DNA of 64,000 nt from Reichenbachiella agarivorans (GCF_025502585.1 NZ_CP106679.1:1221001-1285000), one strand, 5' to 3'; shown: positions 17,564 to 26,845, counted from the first letter of the stretch. Numbers and translations are program-made. The notes: generated by a model from the letters alone, not told the origin.

Positions 17564-17833
17564 ATGCTCGCTGGCGAGCACTGCGGTGTAGCTGATCCAC
17601 AACTAGATCAGGAAAGACATGCCGCTCGAATGATTTTCCAACCAATCAACCGTACGGGAGATGAAAACAAGACTGAAACAAGTGAGATTTCTTATCAGCT
17701 ATTTGGCAAGGCTGGTAAAGGGCTTTGAATCGAGCCTCCCTTCTACTGCGACTATGGTTACAACATCAAGATAGGAGATAAAGTCTTCATGAACTTCTAC
17801 TGCTGCATACTAGATCCAACCCCCTCACTATAG
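17564..17833 (+). pseudogene. Decayed maltose/sugar O-acetyltransferase
   Basis: From an ATG at 17564 the frame starts MLAGEH, the hallmark start of maltose O-acetyltransferases, and runs to KAGKGL with a TGA at 17726-17728. The same frame continues IEPPFYCDYGYNIKIGD and ...FMNFYCCILDPTP, which is the conserved start of the left-handed beta-helix, to a TAG at 17831. The remaining catalytic helix repeats are missing. So the gene has an in-frame stop and is truncated to about half. It is a remnant, squeezed between two live genes. Confidence 0.8.
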
Positions 17834-17872
17834 GCTATGATGTGAAAGGGTTCATTTCCACTAACGAAACGG

Positions 17873-18520
17873 CTAGTTAGCATAAAAGGTAAACTCATTT
17901 CCCTTTGCTTCAAATTTGATTAGGTTGGAGGTGTCTCCCAATATCTCATCTACCAAGCCATATGCTTTTGCTTCTATCGCATTGAGAAAGCGATCTCTCC
18001 TGAAAAACTCCTCCATCTCACTTCGGGTATGACCCGTATTTTTGCCCATGATATGGAAGAGTTGAGCTTGGAGCCTTTCTTGCTCGTGGGTGGCAATGCG
18101 GACATCCTCTGTGTAGCCTTTGGCTCCTCCTCCTGTGGGGTGCTGATGGATAGTCGCTTGTGCCAGAGCATAGCGCTTTCCTTTTTCTCCTGAGGTGAGG
18201 AGTGCAGTACCCATGCTGCCACTGAAACCCACCGCTACTGTAGAAACTGGTGCGCTGATCATCTGCATGGCATCATATATCGCAAGACCTGCATATACCG
18301 ATCCGCCTGGGCAATGAATATACATATCTATCTGTGCCTTGGGGTCTAGGCTGTTTAGGTATAGTAATTGGGCTACTATCAAGTTGGCTATCTGATCGTC
18401 GATCGCGGTTCCTAAAAATATGATGCGCTCTTTCAAGAGCAAACTAAAGATATCATAAGATCGTTCTCCTCTGCTGCTTTGGTCGATGACCATTGGGATG
18501 AGATGTGAATGTATGTTCAT
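17873..18520 (-). CDS. ClpP-like serine protease subunit, atypical active site
   Basis: The 215-residue protein aligns with ClpP along its full length: [34 protein letters not shown], the nucleophile Ser102 in [11 protein letters not shown], and His125 in TIHQH. At the position of the catalytic Asp (ERDTERDRFLS in E. coli), this protein reads [11 protein letters not shown], so Phe172 stands in place of the Asp if no gap is placed. The start at 18520 gives the normal length. It is third in an operon with an ECF sigma factor and an 89-residue protein, four bases after the latter. It is probably a second ClpP, not the housekeeping copy; activity is uncertain. Confidence 0.8.
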   Translation of the reverse strand: MNIHSHLIPMVIDQSSRGERSYDIFSLLLKERIIFLGTAIDDQIANLIVAQLLYLNSLDPKAQIDMYIHCPGGSVYAGLAIYDAMQMISAPVSTVAVGFSGSMGTALLTSGEKGKRYALAQATIHQHPTGGGAKGYTEDVRIATHEQERLQAQLFHIMGKNTGHTRSEMEEFFRRDRFLNAIEAKAYGLVDEILGDTSNLIKFEAKGNEFTFYAN

Positions 18521-18524
18521 GAGT

Positions 18525-18794
18525 TTATCGTTTAAAAATAGAGCGGATTCTTGCCTGAAATGAATGATGCTTTGCTGTCGTAAATAATTCTTGCTCGAGG
18601 GTCTTGATCTCCTCTCGCAATTTTTCCCTTCCATAGAGATGGACGAGTTCATAGGTTTTGGATTGCCAGTGAATCTTGTCACTCAACTGAGGACTAAGCA
18701 TCGACTTGACCTCTGTGACGAGCCTTTCGGAAACATCTCCTTTCTGCTGCAGCCAGTTTTCTATTTGACTAGTCTCAATCCATGAAGTCTTCAT
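18525..18794 (-). CDS. Unknown 89-residue protein between sigma factor and ClpP-like gene
   Basis: The protein is soluble, charged and probably helical, with no signal or membrane segment and no recognised motif. It starts inside the end of the sigma-factor gene (20-bp overlap) and ends four bases before the ClpP-like start, so the three genes are co-translated. Position suggests a partner of the sigma factor (anti-sigma or adaptor) or a substrate/adaptor of the protease; both are guesses. Its reality rests on the tight coupling. Confidence 0.65.
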   Translation of the reverse strand: MKTSWIETSQIENWLQQKGDVSERLVTEVKSMLSPQLSDKIHWQSKTYELVHLYGREKLREEIKTLEQELFTTAKHHSFQARIRSIFKR

Positions 18795-19308
18795 ACGTCA
18801 AAGATTTTTGTTTCACATTGTCTCTTACCTTTTCCAAGCACTTGAATTTTTGTACGGTGGCGGATCGCTCGCTGCTATACCCGTATTGTGTCGCCACTTC
18901 TTTCATATTGAGATTTTCATAGTAGAAGGACTGCAACAGATCCATGCACTTTTGACCAGAGTGCTGGAGGAAGGACAGTAGCTTTTCTGTCAAGGGACTC
19001 GTCTCGTGTTCCGCTTGCCATTCTACATTGTCAAGGCTCATCATTTTCTGTTCCTTCGCATGGCTCTTCAGCCAGAGATTTTTGACGATGCCCATTAGAT
19101 AGGCCTCTTCACTGACGTCAAGCAGAAAGTTACTGGTTGTGCTCCTCTCATAATAAAGTATGAGCGCCTCCTGAAAAATCTCTTTGGCGTTTTCTAGGTC
19201 GCCACCTCTTTTTTTGATGTAAGTACAGGCAGCAGGAAAAACCTCCGTGTACCACTCGATGATCTTGGCCTCCCTAGTTTGTCTGACAGTTTCTTCTAAT
19301 ACCAGCAT
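18775..19308 (-). CDS. ECF-type RNA polymerase sigma factor
   Basis: The 177-residue protein has a sigma region 2-like part (about residues 20-100, with the GGDLENAKEIFQEALILYYE segment) and a region 4 helix-turn-helix (MKEVATQYGYSSERSATVQKFKCLEKV). This GYSS...KFKCLE region 4 is the Bacteroidota ECF style. It heads a minus-strand operon with an 89-residue protein and a ClpP-like protease. No membrane anti-sigma gene is next to it, so control probably does not follow the FecR route. Confidence 0.8.
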   Translation of the reverse strand: MLVLEETVRQTREAKIIEWYTEVFPAACTYIKKRGGDLENAKEIFQEALILYYERSTTSNFLLDVSEEAYLMGIVKNLWLKSHAKEQKMMSLDNVEWQAEHETSPLTEKLLSFLQHSGQKCMDLLQSFYYENLNMKEVATQYGYSSERSATVQKFKCLEKVRDNVKQKSLTYEDFMD

Positions 19309-19510
19309 ATCTATGTTTTTAGTATATGTTCCACTTTGTATAAAAGTATCACCTTAAAAGCATAGATTTTTTTCTGTGCATATAAAAGACTCTGCTTGGT
19401 CGCAATGGCGATCAAGTCGTTGACTATCCTATTATTTCTTTTTGATGTAGAGACTTGAAAGAAAGGATGATGTAGACAGGTCTTTTTCTTGAACTTTGTA
19501 TTTGTATGAT

Positions 19511-19550
19511 TTATGCAAACTCGGAGCAGTACTGCGCCGACCTTGCATAA
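19511..19550. other. 40-bp imperfect palindrome in the 19309-19753 spacer
   Basis: The arms TTATGCAA (19511-19518) and TTGCATAA (19543-19550) are exact complements. Inside them TCGG pairs with CCGA, and the centre is the palindrome GCAGTACTGC (19526-19535). Seventeen of 20 arm positions pair, with no loop. The rest of this 445-base spacer, apart from the clpB terminator, shows no gene I can support. The site could be an operator or a cruciform/RNA hairpin. Confidence 0.55.
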
Positions 19551-19707
19551 GCTTATGATTTGTTCCTGCAAGCTGCGGCACGTTTGCATATATCTAAAAA
19601 AGGAAAGCATTCTACTCTCGTCAATAGAATGTCGTAACGGACTCTGCTACCAAGGACTATTCGCCGCATATTTAAGGGGAATAATGACACTTTTCACCGC
19701 AAACTAA

Positions 19708-19735
19708 AAAAGCCAGCTCTTCCGAACTGGCTTTT
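19708..19735 (-). terminator. Intrinsic terminator after clpB
   Basis: A 9-bp stem (19708-19716 with 19727-19735) has a 10-base loop. The A run on its left gives a T run on the minus strand. It lies 19 bases after the clpB stop. Confidence 0.8.
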
Positions 19736-19753
19736 CATCTATGGCTATTTGAC

Positions 19754-22369
19754 TTATTTGTCGATTTCTACTTCATCAAGATTGATGAACTCCATCTCTT
19801 TTTGATCATTGAGCGTGATGCCGATCACTGCTTCATTGCTGACTTTGCCAGAGAGGATTTGTTTGGACAGCTCATTGAGAATTTGTTTTTGAATCACTCT
19901 CTTGAGCGGTCTAGCTCCAAACTGTGGATCATAACCCAACTCTCCCAACCTGTCGAATACCTGTGGAGACGCTTCCAACTTCACGCCATTTTCCTCCAAA
20001 CGTTTCTTGATCTGTTTGAATTGAATCTCTACAATCTTGCGAATGTTGGCTTTGTCCAACGGTCTGAACATAATCGTCTCATCCACACGATTCAAAAACT
20101 CTGGTCTCACAGAGAGCTTCATCAAATCCATAACCTCTCTTTTGGTCTTGTCAATGATCTCCTGCTCATTGTCAAAATCTAATTGGGAGAAATTCTCCTG
20201 AATCAACTCCGCACCTATGTTGGTCGTCATGATAATGATTGTGTTTTTGAAATTCGCCACACGACCTTTGTTATCAGTCAATCGACCCTCGTCCAATACT
20301 TGCAACAGCACATTGAATGCATCTGGGTGCGCCTTTTCGATCTCATCCAGTAAGACCACAGAGTAGGGCTTTCTTCGCACTGCCTCGGTCAACTGTCCTC
20401 CTTCGTCATAACCCACATATCCCGGAGGTGCTCCAATCAAGCGGCTGACCGCATGTCGCTCCTGGTACTCTGACATGTCGATTCTGACCATGGCATTCTC
20501 ATCGTTGAACAAGTAATCTGCCAAGGCCTTTGCCAACTCAGTCTTACCCACACCTGTCGTACCTAGGAAGATGAAGGAACCAATCGGTCTGTTCGGGTCA
20601 TGCAATCCTGCTCTGCTGCGTCTGACGGCATCAGCAATGCTTTCGATCGCTTCTTCCTGGCCAGCTACACGCTTGCCCAATTCATCTTCTAGGTGGAGCA
20701 ACTTCTCTCGATCACTTTGCAGCATTTTCTGTACAGGTATCCCTGTCCATTTTGCAACCACCTCGCCGATGTCCTCAGCACCTACTTCCTCCTTCAACAA
20801 AGTACTCTCACCTTGCATCTGTGCCAGTTTGGCTTTGAACTCTTCTAGCTTTTTCTCTGCTTCCTGAATCTTACCATATCGGATTTCGGCCACTTTACCA
20901 AAGTCCCCAGCACGCTCTGCTTGTTCCGCTTCGGTCTTGAAGCGCTCGATATTCTCCTTCTCTGACTGAATCCCCGTGATAACTGCTTTCTCATTTTGCC
21001 ATTTGGCTTTCAAGTCATCTCGACGCACAGATAGATCAGAGATTTCACGGGAGAGCACTTTTTCTCTCTCCTTATTTTTTTCTCTACGGATGGCCTCACG
21101 CTCGATTTCCAACTGCATGATTCGACGATTGAGCTCATCAAGTTCTTCAGGCATAGAGTCAATCTCGATTCTGAGTTTGGCCGCTGCTTCGTCCATCAGG
21201 TCAATCGCCTTGTCAGGCAAATGACGATCAGAGATATATCTGCTCGACAATTCTACTGCAGCAATCACCGCATCATCCTTGATCCTAACTCCGTGGTGTA
21301 CCTCATATTTTTCTTTGATCCCTCTCAGGATAGAAATCGCATCTATCTCATTAGGCTCGTCTACCAAGACCGTCTGAAACCTACGCTCCAGTGCCTTGTC
21401 TTTCTCGATGTATTTTTGATACTCCTTCAGCGTAGTGGCACCTATCGCATGTAGCTCACCTCTTGCCAAAGCAGGTTTCAGTAAGTTAGCGGCATCCATG
21501 GCTCCTTCGCCTCCGCCCGCTCCCACCAGTGTGTGAATCTCATCGATGAAAAGAATGATCTCTCCAGCAGAGTCCTGCACTTCTTTGATCACGGATTTAA
21601 GTCGCTCTTCAAACTCACCTTTGTATTTGGCTCCTGCCACGAGCATCCCCATGTCTAGGGAAATCAAAGTCTTGGACTTTAGGTTTTCTGGGACATCACC
21701 ATCCACGATGCGTTGGGCCATCCCTTCCACGATGGCTGTTTTACCCACACCCGGCTCACCGATCAGCATCGGGTTGTTTTTGGTCCTGCGGGACAAAATC
21801 TGCAACACGCGTCTGATCTCTTCGTCTCGACCTATTACAGGGTCAATTTTTCCATCTTTGGCGAGTTGGTTCAGGTTCTTGGAGTAGCGCTCTAGCGACT
21901 GATAGTTTGATTCTGCGCTTTGACTATTCACGTTGTTTCCTCCACGCAATTCTTTGACTGCTGCCTCAAGATCCTTTTGATTGAACCCTAATTCCTTCAA
22001 CAAAGTAGCTGCTTTGTCCTTTCCATCTAGGATACCCATGATGAGGTGCTCTATAGCTACAAATTCATCTTTTTGCTTCTTGGCGATGGCTTCAGCTCTT
22101 TGCAGTGCTGCTGCAGCTTCATTGGATAGATACGGCTGCTGACCCGATACCTTGGCATAGGTTGCTACGGTGCTATCGATTCGGGCTACCAATTGCTCCT
22201 TGCTGATTCCTAATTTTTTGACAATAAACCCTATGACATTCTCATCTGTCTCTACGATGGCCTTGAGTAGATGTGCTGGTTCGATGGCTTGTTGTCCGAG
22301 TGCCATCACAATCTCTCCGGACTTGTTGATGACCTCTTGTGATTTGACTGTATATTGATTAAAATTCAT
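19754..22369 (-). CDS. clpB: Disaggregase chaperone ClpB
   Basis: The 871-residue AAA+ protein has the N-domain ([14 protein letters not shown]), first Walker A GEPGVGKT near residue 207, a coiled-coil middle domain (about 410-530, rich in Glu/Lys/Arg) that distinguishes ClpB from ClpA/ClpC, and a second Walker A GTTGVGKT near residue 607. With DnaK it rescues aggregated proteins. The GYVGYDEGG pore loop of the second ring is present. Overlapping palindromes 22-48 bases upstream may control it. It is a single-gene unit. Confidence 0.98.
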   Translation of the reverse strand: MNFNQYTVKSQEVINKSGEIVMALGQQAIEPAHLLKAIVETDENVIGFIVKKLGISKEQLVARIDSTVATYAKVSGQQPYLSNEAAAALQRAEAIAKKQKDEFVAIEHLIMGILDGKDKAATLLKELGFNQKDLEAAVKELRGGNNVNSQSAESNYQSLERYSKNLNQLAKDGKIDPVIGRDEEIRRVLQILSRRTKNNPMLIGEPGVGKTAIVEGMAQRIVDGDVPENLKSKTLISLDMGMLVAGAKYKGEFEERLKSVIKEVQDSAGEIILFIDEIHTLVGAGGGEGAMDAANLLKPALARGELHAIGATTLKEYQKYIEKDKALERRFQTVLVDEPNEIDAISILRGIKEKYEVHHGVRIKDDAVIAAVELSSRYISDRHLPDKAIDLMDEAAAKLRIEIDSMPEELDELNRRIMQLEIEREAIRREKNKEREKVLSREISDLSVRRDDLKAKWQNEKAVITGIQSEKENIERFKTEAEQAERAGDFGKVAEIRYGKIQEAEKKLEEFKAKLAQMQGESTLLKEEVGAEDIGEVVAKWTGIPVQKMLQSDREKLLHLEDELGKRVAGQEEAIESIADAVRRSRAGLHDPNRPIGSFIFLGTTGVGKTELAKALADYLFNDENAMVRIDMSEYQERHAVSRLIGAPPGYVGYDEGGQLTEAVRRKPYSVVLLDEIEKAHPDAFNVLLQVLDEGRLTDNKGRVANFKNTIIIMTTNIGAELIQENFSQLDFDNEQEIIDKTKREVMDLMKLSVRPEFLNRVDETIMFRPLDKANIRKIVEIQFKQIKKRLEENGVKLEASPQVFDRLGELGYDPQFGARPLKRVIQKQILNELSKQILSGKVSNEAVIGITLNDQKEMEFINLDEVEIDK

Positions 22370-22390
22370 TTTTTTATCCTTTGGTTGATG

Positions 22391-22411
22391 CTGTCTAGTT
22401 AGACAGTCTAC
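22391..22411. promoter_or_regulatory. Overlapping palindromes upstream of clpB
   Basis: CTGTCTA-GT-TAGACAG (22391-22406) is a perfect 7-bp-arm palindrome, and TAGACAGTCTA (22400-22410) is a second one sharing its right arm. They end 22 bases before the clpB start. They do not match the CIRCE element of HrcA. A further perfect GTCCG/CGGAC hairpin lies at 22467-22480. A stress regulator site is inferred. Confidence 0.4.
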
Positions 22412-22522
22412 GAGTCATTATCAATTCTCGTTCCATCTCCATTCAATAAATTTTATCAGCCATTGTGTCCGTTTTCGGACGAAAAGTAAATTATATCAAG
22501 TCAAATTGGCGGAAAAATAATT

Positions 22523-22550
22523 CCCAACTTGGACAAGTTTTCTGGTTGGG
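22523..22550 (-). terminator. Probable terminator after the marC-family gene
   Basis: CCCAAC (22523-22528) pairs with GTTGGG (22545-22550). On the minus strand a T-rich tract follows (from 22522 to 22513). It lies 21 bases beyond the stop at 22571. Confidence 0.45.
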
Positions 22551-22570
22551 TAGAATAACATGTTTCTATT

Positions 22571-23188
22571 TTAGAACTTAGCTACCCATGTTTTGAGTCC
22601 GCTCATAATCATCTCGATAGAGAAAGTTCCGATGAGCAATGCAGCGACTCTACCGATGATGTCGATGTAGCGCAGTACCAGGTCTTCGTTTTTGGTTTTC
22701 ACAGCGGAGTAGATGTATTTGAGTAGAATCACCAAACTGATACAAACGATGAGCGATATCACAATAATGAGAATAGCAGTCGGGTAGCTCAGTCGCTGAC
22801 CGACTATGATGCTGGCGCTAATGGTACCAGGCCCGACCATGATGGGCATCACAATTCCTCCCTGTACATATTTGGGTTCACCTCTTAGCTTTTTCATGGC
22901 CTTGTTGCCATTGAATACATATTGAATCCCCGTGATGAGAAAGACAATACCTCCAAAGATCTGGAAAGACGCAAAATCAGCTTTGAATAGGGTATCAAAT
23001 ATTTCATTGCCCAACACAGCAAATGTGATGTAACAACAACCGCTGATGAGTGCTGCTCGGATCAGTACGATCGAAAAGGTCTTGGAATCTAGCTCCTCTA
23101 CCAAATCAATCAGGTACACAATCAATAAAAAAGGGTTGAGCATAAAAAGCATCAAGCCTAGGGAATCGTAAAATGCTGCATTGAACAT
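22571..23188 (-). CDS. MarC-family integral membrane protein
   Basis: The 205-residue protein has six hydrophobic segments (for example LMLFMLNPFLLIVYLIDL and IVMPIMVGPGTISASIIVG). The NPF and GPGTIS motifs near the two halves are MarC signatures. The family was once linked to multiple antibiotic resistance, but that role is disputed and the transported substrate is unknown. It lies downstream of the ect operon but behind a terminator with 107 bases between, so it is probably separately expressed. Confidence 0.85.
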   Translation of the reverse strand: MFNAAFYDSLGLMLFMLNPFLLIVYLIDLVEELDSKTFSIVLIRAALISGCCYITFAVLGNEIFDTLFKADFASFQIFGGIVFLITGIQYVFNGNKAMKKLRGEPKYVQGGIVMPIMVGPGTISASIIVGQRLSYPTAILIIVISLIVCISLVILLKYIYSAVKTKNEDLVLRYIDIIGRVAALLIGTFSIEMIMSGLKTWVAKF

Positions 23189-23225
23189 GGGGATGTCGAA
23201 TTTGATGAGAACAAGATAAAATTAC

Positions 23226-23273
23226 AAAAAAAAGGCCATGGTAGCAGCCAAAAGCAGCGTCCCATAGACCTTT
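23226..23273 (-). terminator. Intrinsic terminator after ectD
   Basis: Arms 23231-23241 and 23262-23273 pair with one bulge, and on the minus strand the structure ends in a long T run (A run at 23226-23233 on the plus strand). It closes the ectoine operon. Confidence 0.65.
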
Positions 23274-23295
23274 CTAAACCTAAAATAATAATGCC

Positions 23296-24162
23296 TTATC
23301 GGTGTGCAATGAAATCTGGACGGGGTTTCGTTCCGCCAAATGGGTCAACCAATTTGTTGGTTACCGCATTGAACACGAAAAAGATGTTTCTTCTGGCCAA
23401 AGGCGTAATATTGCCATTGGAACCGTGCATCGTGTTGCAGTCAAATAAAATCACAGACCCTGGAGGACACTCTGCTACCACGATTCCATTTTCCTCATAG
23501 AATTTCGTCAAGCTCTCCTGATCTGGCACGCCGTATTCTTGCTTGCGCAGTGATTCTTTGTAGTGATCATCTGGCGTCTGCCCTACACAACTCACAAATT
23601 TGTTGTGAGAACCAGGCATCAACATCAGCGATCCATTGTAGCTTTTGTTCTCATTCATCGTGATCAGACAACTGATGGCTCGCATGTTGGGCATGCCATC
23701 TTCTACGTGCCATGTTTCGAAATCCGAGTGCCAATAAAACTCCTTGCCATTGAAACCTGGCTTGGCGTTAATTCTAGCCTGATGCACGTAGGTTTCGTCA
23801 TCCAATAGGTATTCCACCTTGGCACGAATTCGCTCATCATCAGTTAGTGCTTTGTAAACATCGCTGAATTGATGTGCTGCAAATAGCGACCTCACTACTC
23901 TGCTATTCGGCTCTTTGATGAACTCCTCTTTCGAGGAAAGAATAGGATCGCTGCTGAGTCTTTCGAATTCAGTATTGTATAGATCTATTTCCTCCTGAGA
24001 GAAGACACTCTTGATGATCAAAAAGCCATCTCTTTTATAATTCTCAATTTGTTCTTGGGTCAACACGTTTGTGTTGCCCTTGCCGTACACTACTGGATCT
24101 TGTCGATCAATCCACTGTGCTGTGGCCTCTGTCCTTGATGGATACAAGTCTTCTAATACCAT
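23296..24162 (-). CDS. ectD: Ectoine hydroxylase
   Basis: The 288-residue non-haem iron(II), 2-oxoglutarate-dependent dioxygenase converts ectoine to 5-hydroxyectoine. The iron ligands fit the family: His145 and Asp147 in FYWHSDFETWHVEDG, and His246 in NTMHGSNG. The conserved QARINAKPGFNGKEFYW block is intact. It is last in the operon, seven bases after ectC. The organism should therefore be able to make hydroxyectoine as well as ectoine. Confidence 0.97.
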   Translation of the reverse strand: MVLEDLYPSRTEATAQWIDRQDPVVYGKGNTNVLTQEQIENYKRDGFLIIKSVFSQEEIDLYNTEFERLSSDPILSSKEEFIKEPNSRVVRSLFAAHQFSDVYKALTDDERIRAKVEYLLDDETYVHQARINAKPGFNGKEFYWHSDFETWHVEDGMPNMRAISCLITMNENKSYNGSLMLMPGSHNKFVSCVGQTPDDHYKESLRKQEYGVPDQESLTKFYEENGIVVAECPPGSVILFDCNTMHGSNGNITPLARRNIFFVFNAVTNKLVDPFGGTKPRPDFIAHR

Positions 24163-24169
24163 AATGTTT

Positions 24170-24568
24170 TTAGTTTAAAAGTTCTTCTTTGACCAATGAG
24201 TAGCTCCCGTCTGGATTGTGTGTTTCCTGACCAGTGACTGGAGGGTTGAACACACACATGACGGTCATTTCAGTGATTCCTTCCAAAATGTGCTTGTCAT
24301 TTTCATTGAGGGCGTACATTGTTCCAGGTTTGATTTCCCAGCTTTTCCCAGTTTTCAGAGCAGTTATTCTTCCTTCTCCTTTGACACAGAATACTGCCTC
24401 CAGATGGTTCTTGTAGTGCATTTCTAACCTTGCACCCTCATGAATGATGGTTTCGTGAAAAGAAAAACCCATTTGATCCTTTTTGAGCAAATACCTTCTG
24501 CTCGTCCAGCCATCAGATTGCACTTCGTTGCCTGATGCCTGGATTTCTTCTAGCGTTCTGACTATCAT
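24170..24568 (-). CDS. ectC: Ectoine synthase
   Basis: The 132-residue cupin cyclises N-gamma-acetyl-diaminobutyrate to ectoine. The start MIVRTLEEI, the block DGWTSRRYLLKKDQMGFSFHET and the cupin core (MHYKNHLEAVFCVKGEG...) are typical of EctC. Length is normal. Its start overlaps the ectB stop by four bases, and it is seven bases ahead of ectD. Confidence 0.97.
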   Translation of the reverse strand: MIVRTLEEIQASGNEVQSDGWTSRRYLLKKDQMGFSFHETIIHEGARLEMHYKNHLEAVFCVKGEGRITALKTGKSWEIKPGTMYALNENDKHILEGITEMTVMCVFNPPVTGQETHNPDGSYSLVKEELLN

Positions 24569-25830
24569 ACCAACTCTACTTCTTTGATGCTTTCTATTGC
24601 TTGTTCAAATATTTTGATCCCTTCGTTGAGGTAATTGTGGTGAATATTGAGCGGAGGCAAAAACTTGATGATGTTGCCTTCAGACCCACATGTCTCGATG
24701 ATGAGGCCGTTTTCAAAGGCTTCCCTAGTCACCTTGCTGGCAGTTTCAGCATCAATGAATTCCATGGCGATGATCAATCCCTTGCCTCTCACGTCCGTGA
24801 TGATGTCACTGTTTTCATCTTTGATGATGTTCAGGATTCTAAACAGTTTGGCAGATTTTTCTTTGATCTCGTCTTGGAATTTGTCGTCCTTCCAGTACTT
24901 GATGATGGCTTCTGCCGCTGTGACAAAGGCGAGGTTGTTGCCTCTAAACGTACCTGTGTGCTGTCCTGGTTCCCACTTGTCTAATTCTGGTTTCATCAAT
25001 AAGATGGCCATTGGTAGTCCGTATCCACTGATGGATTTGGACAATGTCACCATGTCTGGATATATCCCTGCCTCTTCGAAACTGAAGAACTTGCCCGTAC
25101 GACCACAGCCAACTTGGATGTCATCTACGATCATTAGGATACCATGCTTTTCGGTGATTCTTCTCAGTTTTTTCAACCATTCATTGGGAGCTACATTGAC
25201 ACCACCTTCTCCTTGGATAGTCTCTAGGATGATCGCTGCTGGTTTGTCGATTCCGCTGCCTTTGTCACTGAGCACTTGATCTAGATAATCTGCACTGTCA
25301 AATCCACCTTCTACATAGCCGTAGTACGGCAAGAAGCTTGTGAACTGGTTTAGTTCGTTTTCGAGCCCTTTTCTATAGTGCTCATTGGCAGTCAATCTCA
25401 GAGCACCCTTGCTATGGCCATGGTAGGCATTGGTAAAAGTGATGATGTTGTTTCTACCCGTCGAGATCTGTGCCAACTTGATTGCAGCCTCTACTGCGTT
25501 GGTACCTGTAGGGCCCGTGAACTGCATTTTGTATTTCAGCTCTCTTGGCTCCAAGATGTATTGGTTGAATACTCGGATAAACTCTTCCTTGGCCTCTGTA
25601 GCCAAATCTAGACCGTGTGTGATGCCATTTTTGTCTATATAATCCATCAATTTCATCTTGAAGAAGGGATTGTTGTGCCCGTAGTTGAGCGCACCTGCTC
25701 CTGCTAGGAAATCAATGTATTGTCTGTGATTCTCATCGTTGATGATGGCTCCATGTGCCGTAGTAAATGTCGTAGGGAAGCTTCTGCTATACCCTCTTAC
25801 TTTGGATTCGTGTTTTCTAATCTGTTCCAT
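24565..25830 (-). CDS. ectB: Diaminobutyrate-2-oxoglutarate transaminase
   Basis: The 421-residue class III aminotransferase turns L-aspartate-4-semialdehyde into 2,4-diaminobutyrate using glutamate. The PLP lysine is Lys265 in TLSKSISGYG, the pyridine-contacting Asp is in the VDDIQVGCGRTG segment (Asp236), and GQHTGTFRGNN is the ectoine-type substrate signature. It is separated from ectA by eight bases and overlaps ectC. The aspartate semialdehyde can come from Asd, encoded at 34.6-35.6 kb. Confidence 0.97.
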   Translation of the reverse strand: MEQIRKHESKVRGYSRSFPTTFTTAHGAIINDENHRQYIDFLAGAGALNYGHNNPFFKMKLMDYIDKNGITHGLDLATEAKEEFIRVFNQYILEPRELKYKMQFTGPTGTNAVEAAIKLAQISTGRNNIITFTNAYHGHSKGALRLTANEHYRKGLENELNQFTSFLPYYGYVEGGFDSADYLDQVLSDKGSGIDKPAAIILETIQGEGGVNVAPNEWLKKLRRITEKHGILMIVDDIQVGCGRTGKFFSFEEAGIYPDMVTLSKSISGYGLPMAILLMKPELDKWEPGQHTGTFRGNNLAFVTAAEAIIKYWKDDKFQDEIKEKSAKLFRILNIIKDENSDIITDVRGKGLIIAMEFIDAETASKVTREAFENGLIIETCGSEGNIIKFLPPLNIHHNYLNEGIKIFEQAIESIKEVELV

Positions 25831-25838
25831 TATTTTTT

Positions 25839-26324
25839 TTAATAGTTCAAAATTCCAATTCTATATATGAATTCAGACTTGTGACTATTGCTAAAGTCCT
25901 GTGCATCTATGTACAAATCCTTGTCAATTTTTGCGTCATAAGACTTGGCAATGGATGTAAATAGTGCACGCGAACCCAGATTGTCCTCTGAGATAGTCGC
26001 CTGAATATATTTGACTTTGTCTTGTTGATTTTCTAGGATGAAATGAAGCATCTTTTTGGCCATCCCCTGTTTCTGAAGCTGAGGGTCGGTACATATCTGC
26101 CAAACGAATAAAGTGTTGTCCTCCTCTTGACGAGGAAGACAGGATGCAAATCCCAATATACCAGCATGATCTGGCGAAGTGACAATAGCACACTGGTCTT
26201 GGTACAGATCTGCTAGCATAAAGTAGCAGTATTCTGAATTGAGGTCTAAGTTGCCAGTACGTTTAATAAGTTTCCAAATTTCTTTTCCATCGCTGATCTG
26301 AGGTTTTCGAATTTTTATTGTCAT
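25839..26324 (-). CDS. ectA: Diaminobutyrate acetyltransferase
   Basis: The 161-residue GNAT acetyltransferase transfers acetyl from acetyl-CoA to the gamma amino group of diaminobutyrate. It starts TIKIRKPQISDGKEIWKLIK, followed by the family's LDLNSEYCYFML and the CoA-binding DPQLQKQGMAKKML. It overlaps the stop of the MarR gene by four bases (26321-26324), so ectR and ectA are coupled. Confidence 0.95.
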   Translation of the reverse strand: MTIKIRKPQISDGKEIWKLIKRTGNLDLNSEYCYFMLADLYQDQCAIVTSPDHAGILGFASCLPRQEEDNTLFVWQICTDPQLQKQGMAKKMLHFILENQQDKVKYIQATISEDNLGSRALFTSIAKSYDAKIDKDLYIDAQDFSNSHKSEFIYRIGILNY

Positions 26325-26845
26325 GTATTTTTAGGCTTGAATTCGCCTGCTTGATTGATTGTGATTTCTGGCTCTCCTACCACGTTTTCACCAGAGGCGA
26401 GAATTGGACTAGAATCAACGTCTTCTGCCTCTATCGCTTTGATGAGCATGCCGAGTGAGTCCAATATTTTCTTTCTTTCGTCACCTGTGAGATCGGAGAG
26501 ATTGTTTTCCAGTTTTTTATGCAAAAACATGGGAGAGTTGCTCAAAATCTCATCCCCCATTTTGGTCATTTCGATTTTGATGATGCGGCGATCCTTGTCA
26601 GAGCGCACACGCTCTACCATGCGTCTAGATTCTAGCTGATCGATGATGTTGGTCAACATGCTGGGAGATAGATTCAGCATTTTGCCGAGATCAGAGATGG
26701 ATCTGGGGCCATATTCACTCAAATAATTGAGGCAGGTAAGCTGGGACGAATTGAGCCCAATCTGCTCCTTCAACCTGTTGGAATAAATGTCTACGGCTCG
26801 TATGATCTTCCTGATACTTGCGATAATCTCTTGTTCTATTTTCAC
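26321..26845 (-). CDS. ectR: MarR-family regulator of the ectoine operon (EctR-like)
   Basis: The 174-residue winged-helix protein has the MarR core: SQLTCLNYLSEYGPRSISDLGKM, recognition helix SPSMLTNIIDQLESRRMVER and wing VRSDKDRRIIKIEMT. The C-terminal 30 residues are an acidic and Pro-rich tail with no known match. Being first in the operon and coupled to ectA, it probably represses its own promoter (palindrome at 26853-26888). In methylotrophs EctR is MarR-type but usually lies apart from or divergent to ectA; here it is co-transcribed. Confidence 0.85.
   Translation of the reverse strand: MKIEQEIIASIRKIIRAVDIYSNRLKEQIGLNSSQLTCLNYLSEYGPRSISDLGKMLNLSPSMLTNIIDQLESRRMVERVRSDKDRRIIKIEMTKMGDEILSNSPMFLHKKLENNLSDLTGDERKKILDSLGMLIKAIEAEDVDSSPILASGENVVGEPEITINQAGEFKPKNT

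Noticed and set aside
19311-19610. 99-codon minus-strand open frame upstream of the ECF sigma factor
   Set aside because: No signal or domain, unusual composition (many Lys, Ile, Cys), and it crosses the 40-bp palindrome. I consider it chance.
19309-19753. tRNA or structured RNA in the sigma/clpB spacer
   Set aside because: The palindrome at 19511-19550 cannot form a cloverleaf and no CCA end or T-loop consensus was seen.
23226-23295. marC as a sixth gene of the ectoine operon
   Set aside because: A hairpin with a T run lies between ectD and the MarC-family gene, and MarC has no known ectoine link.
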